51,524 nucleotides of DNA. It comes from Thioalbus denitrificans (GTDB lineage: Bacteria > Pseudomonadota > Gammaproteobacteria > DSM-26407). This document shows, one piece after another, positions 1-7,600 of the stretch (position 1 is the first letter of the stretch; every line of letters starts with the position of its first letter). A program made the translations under genes and the position numbers. Under the pieces are notes generated by a model. The model did no database searches. It saw nothing but the letters and a program-made list of their open reading frames with translations, and was not told the DNA's origin. The stretch is from positions 1 to 51,524 of the forward strand of contig NZ_QPJY01000018.1 of assembly GCF_003337735.1 (NCBI RefSeq), in the 5' to 3' direction.

Positions 1-81
1 CCGTGTTCCGTGTTCCGTGTTCCGTGTTCCGTGTTCCGTGTTCCGTGTTCCGTGTTCCGTGTTCCGTGTTCCGTGTTCCGT
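1..81. repeat. 7-bp tandem repeat array (unit CCGTGTT), left end
   Basis: About 11.5 near-perfect copies of the heptamer CCGTGTT run from the first base. The same heptamer in the same orientation fills the last 95 bases of the window. No gene is supported inside it. The array is probably where the assembly ended, so its true copy number is unknown. Confidence 0.95.
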
Positions 82-126
82 CAAGAGCGTCCCCGGAAAT
101 CCAGAACCCGCGCAACCCCTTCGCCC

Positions 127-230
127 CTCACGCACTCACGCACTCACGCACTCACGCACTAACGCACTAACGCACTCACGCATTCACGCATTCACGCATT
201 CACGCATTCACGCATTCACGCATTCACGCA
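127..230. repeat. 8-bp tandem repeat array (CACTCACG / CACTAACG / CATTCACG)
   Basis: About 13 octamer units. The variants are grouped: CACTCACG copies on the left, two CACTAACG copies in the middle and CATTCACG copies on the right, as expected from stepwise duplication. The stop codon of the neighbouring minus-strand gene (complement of 224-226) lies inside the last unit. The same octamer family recurs in the opposite orientation near 40818-40906. Confidence 0.93.
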
Positions 231-709
231 CCACCCTGACAGAGCCGCGCCAGGGTCTCGGGACCGAGGGTCCAGGCACGGCCGAAGCCGCCCACGTAGC
301 GGGCCTCCCGGGGGCGCAGGCGGAACAGGCCGAAGTCGCCGAAGCCGAACCGGGGCTCGGCGCCGGGCAGGCGCTGCAGGTAGCGCTCCCGGGCCGTGGC
401 GTAATCCACCGCGTCCCGCTCCACGATCTCCACCGTGCCGCTCAGGGTGACCCGCGGCAGGGTCTGGGGATCGCCCTCCCCGCCGTCGGGCGCGCCGATG
501 ACCAGCGAGGCCCGGGGATCGGCGCGCAGGTTGCGGGTATGGGCCGCCAGCCGGCTCAGGTGCAGCAGCAGGCCGGAGCAGCCCGGCTCGGCGACGTACG
601 CCACCATGGATGCGAGCGGCCCATCCGCCGCGGCGGTGGCCAGCGCCCCCCAGCGCTGCCCGCGCAGCAGTTCCGCCAGCAGCCGTTCGTCCTCGCGATC
701 CATGGCCAT
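224..709 (-). CDS. PPOx/FMN-binding split-barrel protein (HugZ-like)
   Basis: A 161-residue protein that matches the pyridoxamine 5'-phosphate oxidase-related flavin-binding fold in pattern. The N-terminal part reads RWGALATAAADGPLASMVAYV (residues 19-39), a typical first strand pair. The C-terminal part around residues 136-148 reads ARYVGGFGRAWTL, the usual tail of HugZ/PPOx-like proteins. Family members bind FMN or heme and act on small redox substrates; the substrate here is unknown. ATG codons at 709 and 703 are both possible starts; neither has a clear Shine-Dalgarno. The stop codon falls inside an 8-bp repeat array, so array changes could alter the last residues. It is divergent from the NRDE gene, with 144 bases between them. 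Confidence 0.8.
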   Translation of the reverse strand: MAMDREDERLLAELLRGQRWGALATAAADGPLASMVAYVAEPGCSGLLLHLSRLAAHTRNLRADPRASLVIGAPDGGEGDPQTLPRVTLSGTVEIVERDAVDYATARERYLQRLPGAEPRFGFGDFGLFRLRPREARYVGGFGRAWTLGPETLARLCQGGA

Positions 710-853
710 GCCCAGTCCTCCGGTCGGTTGTCCCGCCACGCATCCTACCGCCCGCGAACGCGGCCAGGCCAGCCCGGGCCGCCGGCCCGGGGGCACTTTC
801 CCCCGTCCCGCGCGTCTACACTGGAGAGACGTCCCGCCACCAGCCGAACATCC

Positions 854-1660
854 ATGTGCCTGATCCTGCTCGCCTTCCGCCACCACCCCGAGTACCCGCT
901 GGTGGTGACCGCCAACCGCGACGAGTTCCACGCCCGTCCCGCCGCGCCGGTCGCGTTCTGGCCCGACGCACCCCAGGTGGCGGGCGGACGCGACCTGGAG
1001 GCGGGCGGGACCTGGCTCGGCATCACCCGCGAGGGACGCTTCGCCGCCGTGACCAACGTCCGCGAACCCCGGGCCACGCCGCCGCCGCAACCCGCCTCGC
1101 GGGGCGAGCTGGTCAGCCGCTACCTCACCGGCAGCGAACACCCCGCCGGCTTCCTGGCCCGCCTGCCGGAGACGGCCACCCGCTACCGGGGCTTCAACCT
1201 GCTGGCCGGGGACCTGCGCAACCTGCACTACTTCTCCAACCGGGGCGGCGGCACCGCACCCCTCGGTCCGGGCATCCACGGGCTCAGCAACCACCGGCTC
1301 AACACGCCCTGGCCCAAGGTCACCGGCGGCTGCGCGGCGCTGGCGGTGGCGCTGGAGCGGGCCGGCGGGGCGGCGCCCCTGCTGGAGTCGCTCCTGGCCC
1401 TGCTCGCCGACGAGACCGTCGCGCCCGATGCCCACCTGCCCGACACCGGGGTGGGAGCGGATCGGGAGCGCCTGCTCTCGCCCCGCTTCATCCGCGGCAG
1501 CGACTACGGCACCCGGTCCTCCACCGCCCTGGTGGTCACCGGCTCGGGGGAGGTGTGGCTGCGGGAGAGGCGCTTCGGGCCGGACGGGGAGATCCGTGGC
1601 GAGGAGCTGCTGCGCTTCCCCCTGCGCCCCGGCTATCCAGCGGCTCCTCCGCCGGTATAA
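854..1660 (+). CDS. NRDE/TANGO2 family protein
   Basis: A 268-residue protein beginning MCLILLAF and carrying the family signature TANRDEF at residues 19-25, followed by GGTWLGI and TNVRE blocks. NRDE (TANGO2-like) proteins have a conserved Cys at position 2, resembling N-terminal nucleophile hydrolases. The eukaryotic homologue is linked to heme and lipid handling; the bacterial role is not established. The start is fixed by the MC motif although no strong Shine-Dalgarno precedes it. An open frame continues upstream through the repeat arrays to the window edge, but that extension is repeat-derived and not coding. The ParA gene follows after 45 bases on the same strand. Confidence 0.88.
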   Translation: MCLILLAFRHHPEYPLVVTANRDEFHARPAAPVAFWPDAPQVAGGRDLEAGGTWLGITREGRFAAVTNVREPRATPPPQPASRGELVSRYLTGSEHPAGFLARLPETATRYRGFNLLAGDLRNLHYFSNRGGGTAPLGPGIHGLSNHRLNTPWPKVTGGCAALAVALERAGGAAPLLESLLALLADETVAPDAHLPDTGVGADRERLLSPRFIRGSDYGTRSSTALVVTGSGEVWLRERRFGPDGEIRGEELLRFPLRPGYPAAPPPV

Positions 1661-1705
1661 GATGAAACCCTCGAAAAACAAGACTTGGCCGGAGGGGGCG
1701 ACGTC

Positions 1706-2353
1706 ATGATCCTGCTGGTGGGCAACCTGAAGGGCGGCACGGGAAAAAGCACGATTTCGTTCAATCTGGGCGTCTGGTCGGCCTACCAGATGCGCCGCGC
1801 CCTCATCATCGACTCCGACCCGCTGCACACCATCTCCACCCTCCTGGCCGTACGCAAGGAGGAGCGCCACCAGCCGGTGATCTACAGCCTCATCGCCGCC
1901 GAAACGGCCCTGGCCGACGAGATCGATCGCATCAGCGACCTCTTCGACGACATCATCGTGGACATCGCCGCGGGCGACAAGGTGGGCCTGCGCGCCGCCC
2001 TCAAGGTGGCCGACAAGGTGCTCATCCCCCTGCTGCCGGGCCAGGCCGACGTCTGGGCGCTGAGCGACACCATGGAACTCATCGAGGAGGCCCGGCAGGC
2101 CAAGCCCGAGCTGCCGGTGATGGTGGTCATCAACAAGGCCGACACCAACCAGCAGATCCGCGAAACCCAGGAGACCGAGGAGGCGATGAACCACGTCAAG
2201 GGCATCAGCCTCGCTCCCACCAGCCTGGGCTACCGCGTGGTCATGCGCCGCAGCCTCACCGAGGGGCTGGGCGCGGCGGAGTGGGCCCCCCGCTCCAAGG
2301 CCGCCGAGGAGATCGACCATCTCGCCCGGGCCGTATTCGAAGTAAAAAACTAG
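1706..2353 (+). CDS. Solo ParA/MinD-like P-loop ATPase
   Basis: A 215-residue deviant Walker A ATPase. KGGTGKST lies at residues 9-16, LIIDSDPLHT forms the Walker A' region, and DIIVDIAAGD gives Walker B. The ATG at 1706 is chosen because GGAGGGGG sits 7 bases upstream. ParA-type ATPases dimerise on ATP and position DNA, protein clusters or the division site. No parB or parS-like partner is visible nearby, so this is an orphan. It lies 54 bases upstream of ldtD and downstream of the NRDE gene, and may be co-transcribed with the cell-wall genes. That context hints at an envelope or positioning role rather than plasmid partition; this is inference. Confidence 0.87.
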   Translation: MILLVGNLKGGTGKSTISFNLGVWSAYQMRRALIIDSDPLHTISTLLAVRKEERHQPVIYSLIAAETALADEIDRISDLFDDIIVDIAAGDKVGLRAALKVADKVLIPLLPGQADVWALSDTMELIEEARQAKPELPVMVVINKADTNQQIRETQETEEAMNHVKGISLAPTSLGYRVVMRRSLTEGLGAAEWAPRSKAAEEIDHLARAVFEVKN

Positions 2354-2407
2354 CGCCTCGAACGCGCCGGGAAGCCGGGAAAGATCCGGCGCCCGGAGAC
2401 GGTCAAG

Positions 2408-4096
2408 ATGGATATGGACATGAAGCCTGCAGCAGTCGATCGCCGGCCAACCAGCGCCGGACGCCACCTGTTCCTGATGCTGTGGCTGCTGCTCGGTGTC
2501 GCCAGCGCCGCGCCGGCCGTCACCACCCCGCCCGAGCCGGTCCGCCCGGAGCCCGGGGAGGCCGCCGGCCCCGCGGGGACCCTGCTGGAGCCCCGGCTGG
2601 TGGGCCTGCTCACCCTGTACACGCCGCGCGAGGTGGAGCGCTTCTACGCGGAGCGCGACTGGCGGCCGTTCTGGATCGACCGGGACGGCCCCACCGCCGC
2701 GGCCCGGTCGCTGCTGGAGGCGGTGCGCGCCAGCGGCGACGAGGGGCTGAATCCCGCCGAGTACCACCTGCCGGAGATCGAGCCGCTCCTGCTCGCCACC
2801 CCGCTGAACGGCGCCGACGCCGCCCGGCTGGAGCTGCTGTTCAGCGACGCCTTCCTGGTCCTGGCGCGGCATCTCGCCGAGGGACGCCGCCGCCCCGCCG
2901 ACGTGGACCCGGATTGGCACATCCCGGTCCAGGCCGGCAACCCGGGCGACCTGCTCCGGCAGGTGGCGGCCGGCCGTCCCGTCAGCGGGGCCCTGGACAG
3001 CCAGCGCCCCGCCCACCCCGGCTACCGGCGCCTGCGCGAGGCGCTGGTCCGCTACCGGGCCCTGGCCGACTCCGGCGGCTGGCCCGAGCTGCCCGCCGGC
3101 GAGAAGCTGGAGTCGGGCATGCGCGACGCCCGCGTCCCGATCCTCCGCCACCGGCTGCAGATCACCGGTGACGCGCCGTCCCGCCTCCCGGCCGACCCGG
3201 AGCTCTTCGACGGGGAACTGGACGCGGCGGTGCGGGCGTTCCAGTCGCGCCACGGGCTGGAGGTGGACGGCGTGGTGGGCCGGCGCACCCGGGCGGCGCT
3301 CGCCGCCAGCGCCCGGGAGCGGGTCCGCCAGCTGGTCATCAACCTGGAGCGCTGGCGCTGGCTGCCCCGCGACTTCGGGCCCCGCCACATCCAGGTGAAT
3401 GTCGCCGCCTTCGAGCTCGAATACCTGGAACGGGACCAGCCGCCGCTGGACATGAAGGTCATCATCGGCCGCACCTACCGGAGCACACCGGCCTTCACCC
3501 AGCGGATGACCTATCTGGAGCTGAATCCCTACTGGAACGTCCCCAAGCGTATCGCCCGCCTGGATCTCCTGCCCAAGCTGGAGCGCGACCCGGAGTACTT
3601 CGATCGCCAGGGCATCCGGATCCTCAGCGACTGGTCCGCCAACGCCGAGGTCATCCCGCCCGCGGAGATGGAGTGGGAACCGGGCTCCGGCCGGGCGTTC
3701 CCCTACCGGCTGCAGCAGCTGCCGGGCCCCCTGAACGCGCTCGGCCGGATCAAGTTCATGCTGCCGAACCGGTTCGACATCTACCTGCACGACACCCCGT
3801 CGCGCAACCTCTTCCAGCGCACCGTGCGCACCTTCAGCTCCGGCTGCATCCGCCTGGAAAAACCCATCGAGCTGGCCCTGCGCGTCCTGGAGGGCAGCAG
3901 CTGGAACGAGGCGTCGCTGCTGGAGGCCATCGACTCGGGCGAGCACCGCATCATCTCCCTGCCCAGGTCCATTCCCGTCTACCTGGTCTACCTCACCGCC
4001 TGGGTCGACGCCGCCGGCGTGGTGAACTTCCGCAACGATATCTACGACCGCGATCGACGCATGGAGCAGGCCCTGTTCGGCTACCCGCGCCACTGA
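2408..4096 (+). CDS. ldtD: L,D-transpeptidase of the YcbB/LdtD family
   Basis: A 562-residue exported L,D-transpeptidase that forms 3-3 (mDAP-mDAP) cross-links in peptidoglycan. An N-terminal hydrophobic segment (residues about 19-37) serves as signal or anchor. A scaffold domain follows, with AERDWRPFWIDRDG near residue 81. A peptidoglycan-binding domain comes next (VRAFQSRHGLEVDGVVG). The YkuD catalytic domain has HDTPS with His461 and SSGCIRLE with the nucleophile Cys480. All expected catalytic elements are present and the length is typical of LdtD. Three in-frame ATGs lie at 2408, 2414 and 2420; the first is 8 bases after GGAG. The partner endopeptidase mepK lies immediately downstream, as in E. 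coli. Confidence 0.93.
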   Translation: MDMDMKPAAVDRRPTSAGRHLFLMLWLLLGVASAAPAVTTPPEPVRPEPGEAAGPAGTLLEPRLVGLLTLYTPREVERFYAERDWRPFWIDRDGPTAAARSLLEAVRASGDEGLNPAEYHLPEIEPLLLATPLNGADAARLELLFSDAFLVLARHLAEGRRRPADVDPDWHIPVQAGNPGDLLRQVAAGRPVSGALDSQRPAHPGYRRLREALVRYRALADSGGWPELPAGEKLESGMRDARVPILRHRLQITGDAPSRLPADPELFDGELDAAVRAFQSRHGLEVDGVVGRRTRAALAASARERVRQLVINLERWRWLPRDFGPRHIQVNVAAFELEYLERDQPPLDMKVIIGRTYRSTPAFTQRMTYLELNPYWNVPKRIARLDLLPKLERDPEYFDRQGIRILSDWSANAEVIPPAEMEWEPGSGRAFPYRLQQLPGPLNALGRIKFMLPNRFDIYLHDTPSRNLFQRTVRTFSSGCIRLEKPIELALRVLEGSSWNEASLLEAIDSGEHRIISLPRSIPVYLVYLTAWVDAAGVVNFRNDIYDRDRRMEQALFGYPRH

Positions 4097-4220
4097 TCCG
4101 CGCCGCCGCACGGTGGTCCGCATTCCCGCCCAATGTGAGCGGGATCATTTACTTTGCCCCTCCGATTCGGTTAAAAAGCTACAGATTTTTACTTTTGACA
4201 ACCGATTGGAGGGGGTAACC

Positions 4221-4802
4221 GTGACGCGTAGACGGCTACTTAGCACTATCGAGCAGCCCCATTGTCACCATCGCCGCCGCTTCCTGGGGATCTCCCTGGC
4301 CACGGCGGCCACCCTGGCCAGCCCCGCGGCCCTGGCCAAGATAGGCACCGAGCGCGAACGCCACATCGCGTTTCTCAACCTGCACACCGGCGAACGCCTG
4401 CGCACCACCTACTGGGCCAACGGCAGCTACCTCGACGAGGGCCTGGACGAGATCAACCACATCCTCCGCGACTACCGCAACGACGAGGTCACCTCCATCG
4501 ACCCGGAGCTGATGGACATCCTGCACCGGCTCCAGCTCAAGGTGGGCTGCAAGGGCAAGTCCTTCGAGATCATCTCCGGCTACCGCTCGCCCGCCACCAA
4601 CGCCATGCTCCGCGCCAAGTCCAGCGGCGTGGCCAAGCGCAGCCTGCACATGGAGGGCAAGGCCATCGACATCCGCCTGCCCGGCTGCGACCTGGCCCAC
4701 CTGCGCAAGGCCGCCCTCTCGCTCCAGGCCGGCGGCGTCGGCTACTACCCCAAGTCCGGTTTCGTGCACGTGGATACCGGCCGCGTGCGCAGCTGGGGCT
4801 GA
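4221..4802 (+). CDS. mepK: DUF882/YcbK family murein endopeptidase (M15-like)
   Basis: A 193-residue protein starting at GTG 4221, five bases after GGAGGGGG. A twin-arginine signal (RRRFLGIS) followed by a hydrophobic Ala-rich stretch predicts Tat export. The catalytic domain has SGYRSPATNAML, RSLHMEGKAIDIRL and GFVHVDTG, which supply the zinc-binding His and Asp residues of this family. E. coli MepK cleaves the 3-3 cross-links made by L,D-transpeptidases. Its position directly after ldtD therefore pairs a cross-link maker with its cutter. An ATG further upstream (4113) is open but would bury the Tat signal, so it is not used. The AT-rich stretch at 4140-4205 is unusual here and probably holds a promoter. 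Confidence 0.9.
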   Translation: MTRRRLLSTIEQPHCHHRRRFLGISLATAATLASPAALAKIGTERERHIAFLNLHTGERLRTTYWANGSYLDEGLDEINHILRDYRNDEVTSIDPELMDILHRLQLKVGCKGKSFEIISGYRSPATNAMLRAKSSGVAKRSLHMEGKAIDIRLPGCDLAHLRKAALSLQAGGVGYYPKSGFVHVDTGRVRSWG

Positions 4803-4812
4803 ATCCATCGAC

Positions 4813-4856
4813 GCACCCCGTTGAGGGCCTCGCTCCCGAGGCCCTCAACGGGGTGC
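4813..4856. terminator. Bidirectional hairpin between convergent genes
   Basis: A perfect 19-bp stem (4813-4831 pairing with 4838-4856) with a 6-base loop, located between mepK and the convergent MFS gene. The right arm contains the MFS stop codon (complement of 4845-4847). There is no long T-run on either side, so it may act as a hairpin end-stabiliser as much as an intrinsic terminator. Confidence 0.75.
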
Positions 4857-6050
4857 CGCAGCCAGGTAGGCCAGTGCGCCCGCCAGGCAGGCGCCACCGA
4901 ACAGCGCCACCGTCAGCGGCGCCCCCAGCCAGTGTCCGAGCGTGCCCGCCACCAGGTTGCCCAGCGGCGTCAGGCCGATGAAGGTGACCGAGAACAGGGA
5001 CATCACCCGCCCCCGCAACCGGTTCGGGACTTCCAGCTGAATCAGCGTGTTGGCCGACGCCACCAGGCTGGTGAAGCAGAACCCGATGACCGGCAGCAGC
5101 ACCAGCGCCAGCCCCAGGTGGCGCGCCCCGGCGAACAGCAGCATGAACACGCCCGCCACCACCCCGGAGTGGCCGATGAGCCGATCCAGCCCGCTGCCGC
5201 TGGCCCGCTGCGCCAGGCGCAGCGCCGCCAGCATGGCGCCCGCGCCCGCGGACCCCAGCAGCAGACCGAGGGTACCGGCGCCGCCGGCGAAGATCTCGCG
5301 GGCGAACACGGGCATCAGGATGGCGTAGGAGGAGCCGAGCAGGCTCGTCAGCCCCACCATTCCCAGCGCGGAACGGATGACCGGCGCGCCCCAGGCGAAG
5401 CGCAGCCCCTCGGCCAGGCGCCCGGGGCCGCCCTCCCGCCCGTCGGGCAGCGGCGGCGGGTTGTTCATGCGCTGGATGGCCCCCATGACCGCCAGGAAGG
5501 TGACGGCGTTGACCGCGAACGCGGTCCCCTCGCCGAAACCCGCCACCACCCAGCCCGCCAGGGTCGGCCCCACGAAGCGGGCGATGTTGAAGGCGCTGGA
5601 GTTCAACGCGATGGCGTTGGGCAGGTCCTCCCGGGGCACCAGTTCGGCGATGAAGGTGTGGCGGGCGGGCATCTCGAAGGCGTGCACCAGCCCCAGCAGC
5701 AGGGCCAGCACCATCACGTGCCAGACCTCGATCCAGCCGCCCAGCGCCAGGGTGGCCAGCACCAGGGCCTGCGCCATGGCCAGGGCCTGGGCCACCAGGA
5801 ACAGCCGCCGCCGCGGCAGGCGATCGGCCAGCAGCCCGCCCAGCAGGCCGAACAGGAGCACCGGCAGCATGGCCAGGAACGCCACCAGGCCGAGCATGAA
5901 GCTGGAGTCGGTGAGGCGGTAGACCAGCCAGGACTGGGCCACGGTCTGCATCCAGGTCCCGTTGAGCGACACCAGCTGCCCCACGTAGTAGAGGCGGAAA
6001 TCGCGGTGGCGCAGGGAGCTGAGGAAATTCCAGCGGGACATGGTCGGCAT
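4845..6050 (-). CDS. MFS transporter (EntS/MFS_3-like)
   Basis: A roughly 400-residue membrane protein with about 12 hydrophobic segments. It shows the MFS loop 2-3 signature GGLLADRLPRRRL and the MFS_3-type N-terminus RHRDFRLYYVGQLVSLNGTWMQ (shown here as RHRDFRLYYVGQ). Members of this group, such as EntS, export siderophores or drugs by proton antiport; the substrate here is not known. ATG codons at 6050 and 6041 are both plausible and neither has a Shine-Dalgarno. A sigma-70-like promoter just upstream would leave only a very short leader. It is a single-gene unit convergent with mepK. Confidence 0.88.
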   Translation of the reverse strand: MPTMSRWNFLSSLRHRDFRLYYVGQLVSLNGTWMQTVAQSWLVYRLTDSSFMLGLVAFLAMLPVLLFGLLGGLLADRLPRRRLFLVAQALAMAQALVLATLALGGWIEVWHVMVLALLLGLVHAFEMPARHTFIAELVPREDLPNAIALNSSAFNIARFVGPTLAGWVVAGFGEGTAFAVNAVTFLAVMGAIQRMNNPPPLPDGREGGPGRLAEGLRFAWGAPVIRSALGMVGLTSLLGSSYAILMPVFAREIFAGGAGTLGLLLGSAGAGAMLAALRLAQRASGSGLDRLIGHSGVVAGVFMLLFAGARHLGLALVLLPVIGFCFTSLVASANTLIQLEVPNRLRGRVMSLFSVTFIGLTPLGNLVAGTLGHWLGAPLTVALFGGACLAGALAYLAAAPR

Positions 6051-6069
6051 CGGGGCGGCGAAGGGGGTA

Positions 6070-6099
6070 AGTATAACGCGCGGCAAAGTTGCCCCGCAA
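6070..6099 (-). promoter_or_regulatory. Probable sigma-70 promoter of the MFS gene
   Basis: On the minus strand, TTGCGG (complement of 6094-6099) and TATACT (complement of 6070-6075) are separated by 18 bases. Transcription would start near 6063, giving a leader of roughly 12-20 bases and explaining the lack of a Shine-Dalgarno. Confidence 0.4.
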
Positions 6100-6117
6100 C
6101 GGGTACGGTCACTTCAA

Positions 6118-6156
6118 CGCCAAGACGCCATGACGCCATGACGCCATGACGCCAAA
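6118..6156. repeat. 8-bp tandem repeat (GACGCCAT)
   Basis: Three full copies of GACGCCAT plus partial copies. They are flanked by CGCCAAG on the left and CGCCAAA on the right. The unit resembles the CGCCAAGA units of the 29-bp inverted repeats around 17.7 kb. Confidence 0.85.
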
Positions 6157-6399
6157 CAATGAAAATTCATGTCCTGCACGCCGCAGGGCTTTCATGGCGG
6201 TACAGCGCTGTAGCGACAGGCCGGTACCGGCCGGCATCCAGGGCAGGCGGGCTGGGCGCCGGCGTTCCCAGCCCGTCCTTGCCACGTCTTCGCGTTGAAA
6301 TGATCACCGCCCCCGCGTCACGGCTTGGCCCCGCGCGGCGGGGGTGGCAAACTCGGGGCATGGTGTCGCCGGAGAACCGGCCGGATGGAGGAGAAGAAC

Positions 6400-7281
6400 A
6401 TGCACCCGCGAATCGCCCCCCTGGCGGCCGCCGCCCTGGCCGCCTTCCTCGCCGGTCCGGTGACCGCGGCGGAGGACAACACCCAGGCCCTGGTGGACGA
6501 CATGAACCGGCTGCTCGACCAGGCCGAGAGCGATCGCAGCGCCAGCCCCTGGTTCATCAAGGAGGCCCGCGAGGTGCTGCGCCGCTACCACTGGCCCTGG
6601 CGCGAGACCCTCCTCGACGAGACCTTCAGCGACGGGGACTACACCCGCGGGCCGGCCTGGATGGTGGACAGCGGCGAGTTCTGGGTGGCGCGCAGCGTCG
6701 GCCTGCGCAGCCGGGTGACGGCCCAGTCCGCGCAACCCCCCGCCGAGCAGGGCGGGTCCCGGGACGCCGCATCCCAGATCGTGGGCATCCTGATGCAGGA
6801 GGTGCTGAAGAACGGCGGCCAGCAGCAGGCCCAACCCGCCGCCCAGCCCGGACGGGGCGAGATCCATACCGAGCTGCCCATCACCAACGCCTTCCTGGTG
6901 GAGGTGGAGATGGCGGCGCTCGGCGGCAGCGGCGACAGCCGCTTCAGCTTCGGGCCCTACCAGGGCCCCTACCGCGACACCGGCTACCAGCTGGTCTACC
7001 TGGGCGGCGCCCGCCCGGCCATCGAGCTGCGCCGCTACAGCCCCCGCCGCAGCGCCATCGTCGAGGTGCGCGAGGATGTGCCGGCGCTGGACGACGGCGG
7101 CACCCACACCCTCACCTGGCAGCGCCGCGACAGCGGCGAGATGACCGTGCTGCTGGACGGCGGCGAGCTGTTCAGCGCCAGCGACCGCGGGCTGCGGGAT
7201 CCCTTCACCGGCTTCACCCTGGTGAACGAGGGCGGCGACTTCGCCTTCAGCCGCGTGCGCATCGAGGGCACGGGGCGCTGA
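6400..7281 (+). CDS. Secreted protein of unknown function
   Basis: A 293-residue protein not recognised as a named family. The ATG at 6400 is chosen because GGAGGAGAA lies about 5 bases upstream and it is followed directly by a Sec signal peptide (residues 1-23, ending GPVTA before AEDN). The mature part has a charged helical start, a Gln/Ala-rich linker near residues 110-150, and a beta-rich C-terminal half. That half includes YQLVYLGGARPAIELRRY, LTWQRRDSGEMTVLLDGG and a closing FAFSRVRIEG. The strand pattern and the final phrase resemble concanavalin-like/LamG or DUF1080 jelly-roll folds, but this is only a pattern impression. It probably acts in the periplasm. No partner gene is evident. 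Confidence 0.7.
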   Translation: MHPRIAPLAAAALAAFLAGPVTAAEDNTQALVDDMNRLLDQAESDRSASPWFIKEAREVLRRYHWPWRETLLDETFSDGDYTRGPAWMVDSGEFWVARSVGLRSRVTAQSAQPPAEQGGSRDAASQIVGILMQEVLKNGGQQQAQPAAQPGRGEIHTELPITNAFLVEVEMAALGGSGDSRFSFGPYQGPYRDTGYQLVYLGGARPAIELRRYSPRRSAIVEVREDVPALDDGGTHTLTWQRRDSGEMTVLLDGGELFSASDRGLRDPFTGFTLVNEGGDFAFSRVRIEGTGR

Positions 7282-7353
7282 GGCGCGGCAGCGTGCCCGC
7301 CGCCCCGACGCGCAGGGAACAGGAGGCTTGGCGAAGGCTGGCAGTGACGGCCC

Positions 7354-7425
7354 GGTGCGCGCGGCGCACCCTACGGAGGCCCCGGCGGCCAGTTGTGCGA
7401 TCTGCGTAGGGTGCGCCGTGCGCAC
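7354..7425. repeat. Inverted 22-bp REP-like pair
   Basis: A 22-bp sequence at 7354-7375 recurs inverted at 7404-7425 with a single mismatch, with 28 bases between. The arms contain GTGCGC...GCGCACCCTACG, a motif common as an extragenic repeat in many proteobacteria. It could fold as one long hairpin in RNA. Confidence 0.85.
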
Positions 7426-7550
7426 CAGTGCATCGGACTTTTCATCCGGGGCGTGAGTTCAGGGTGCTGAAGAGCCCCAGCCCCCGGATGAGGCGCTCGC
7501 GACCGCCCCCCGCGCCCTGCGCTGCGGGTGATCTCCTCCCACAGGGGGGC

Positions 7551-7556
7551 TACAAT
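7551..7556 (+). promoter_or_regulatory. Possible -10 box for the TSUP permease gene
   Basis: TACAAT lies 44 bases upstream of the GTG start. No good -35 is seen at 16-18 bases, so the call is weak. Confidence 0.3.
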
Positions 7557-7600
7557 GCGCAGCCCTGTTCCACCCGGCCGCCGAGCCGCAGCCCCTTCCC

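Larger units (their letters stand above)
6051..6399. other. Non-coding interval with octamer repeat
   Basis: About 350 bases between divergent genes. It contains the MFS promoter region and an 8-bp repeat GACGCCAT at about 6118-6156, which begins with the CGCCAAG motif also found in the inverted-repeat elements near 8.4 and 17.7 kb. The rest (6160-6386) shows no supported gene or RNA. A weak promoter-like pair for the next gene, TTGGCC at 6328 and CAAACT 17 bases on, is not convincing. Confidence 0.6.
7282..7600. other. Non-coding interval with paired REP-like sequence
   Basis: About 320 bases between two plus-strand genes. It holds the inverted GTGCGC repeat at 7354-7425 and a TACAAT box at 7551-7556. 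The remainder shows no open frame with coding character. Confidence 0.6.

Noticed and set aside
127-230. CRISPR array
   Set aside because: The units are 8 bp and adjacent, without spacers, and no cas genes are present. The same holds for the other tandem arrays.
17-853. N-terminal extension of the NRDE gene through the repeats
   Set aside because: The extension encodes only repeat-derived peptides such as THALTHS. The family start is the MC motif at 854.
224-4123. A 1299-codon open frame on the minus strand spanning the NRDE, ParA and ldtD genes
   Set aside because: Only its last 160 codons (224-709) look like protein. The rest is antisense to well-recognised genes and arises because stop codons are rare in GC-rich DNA.
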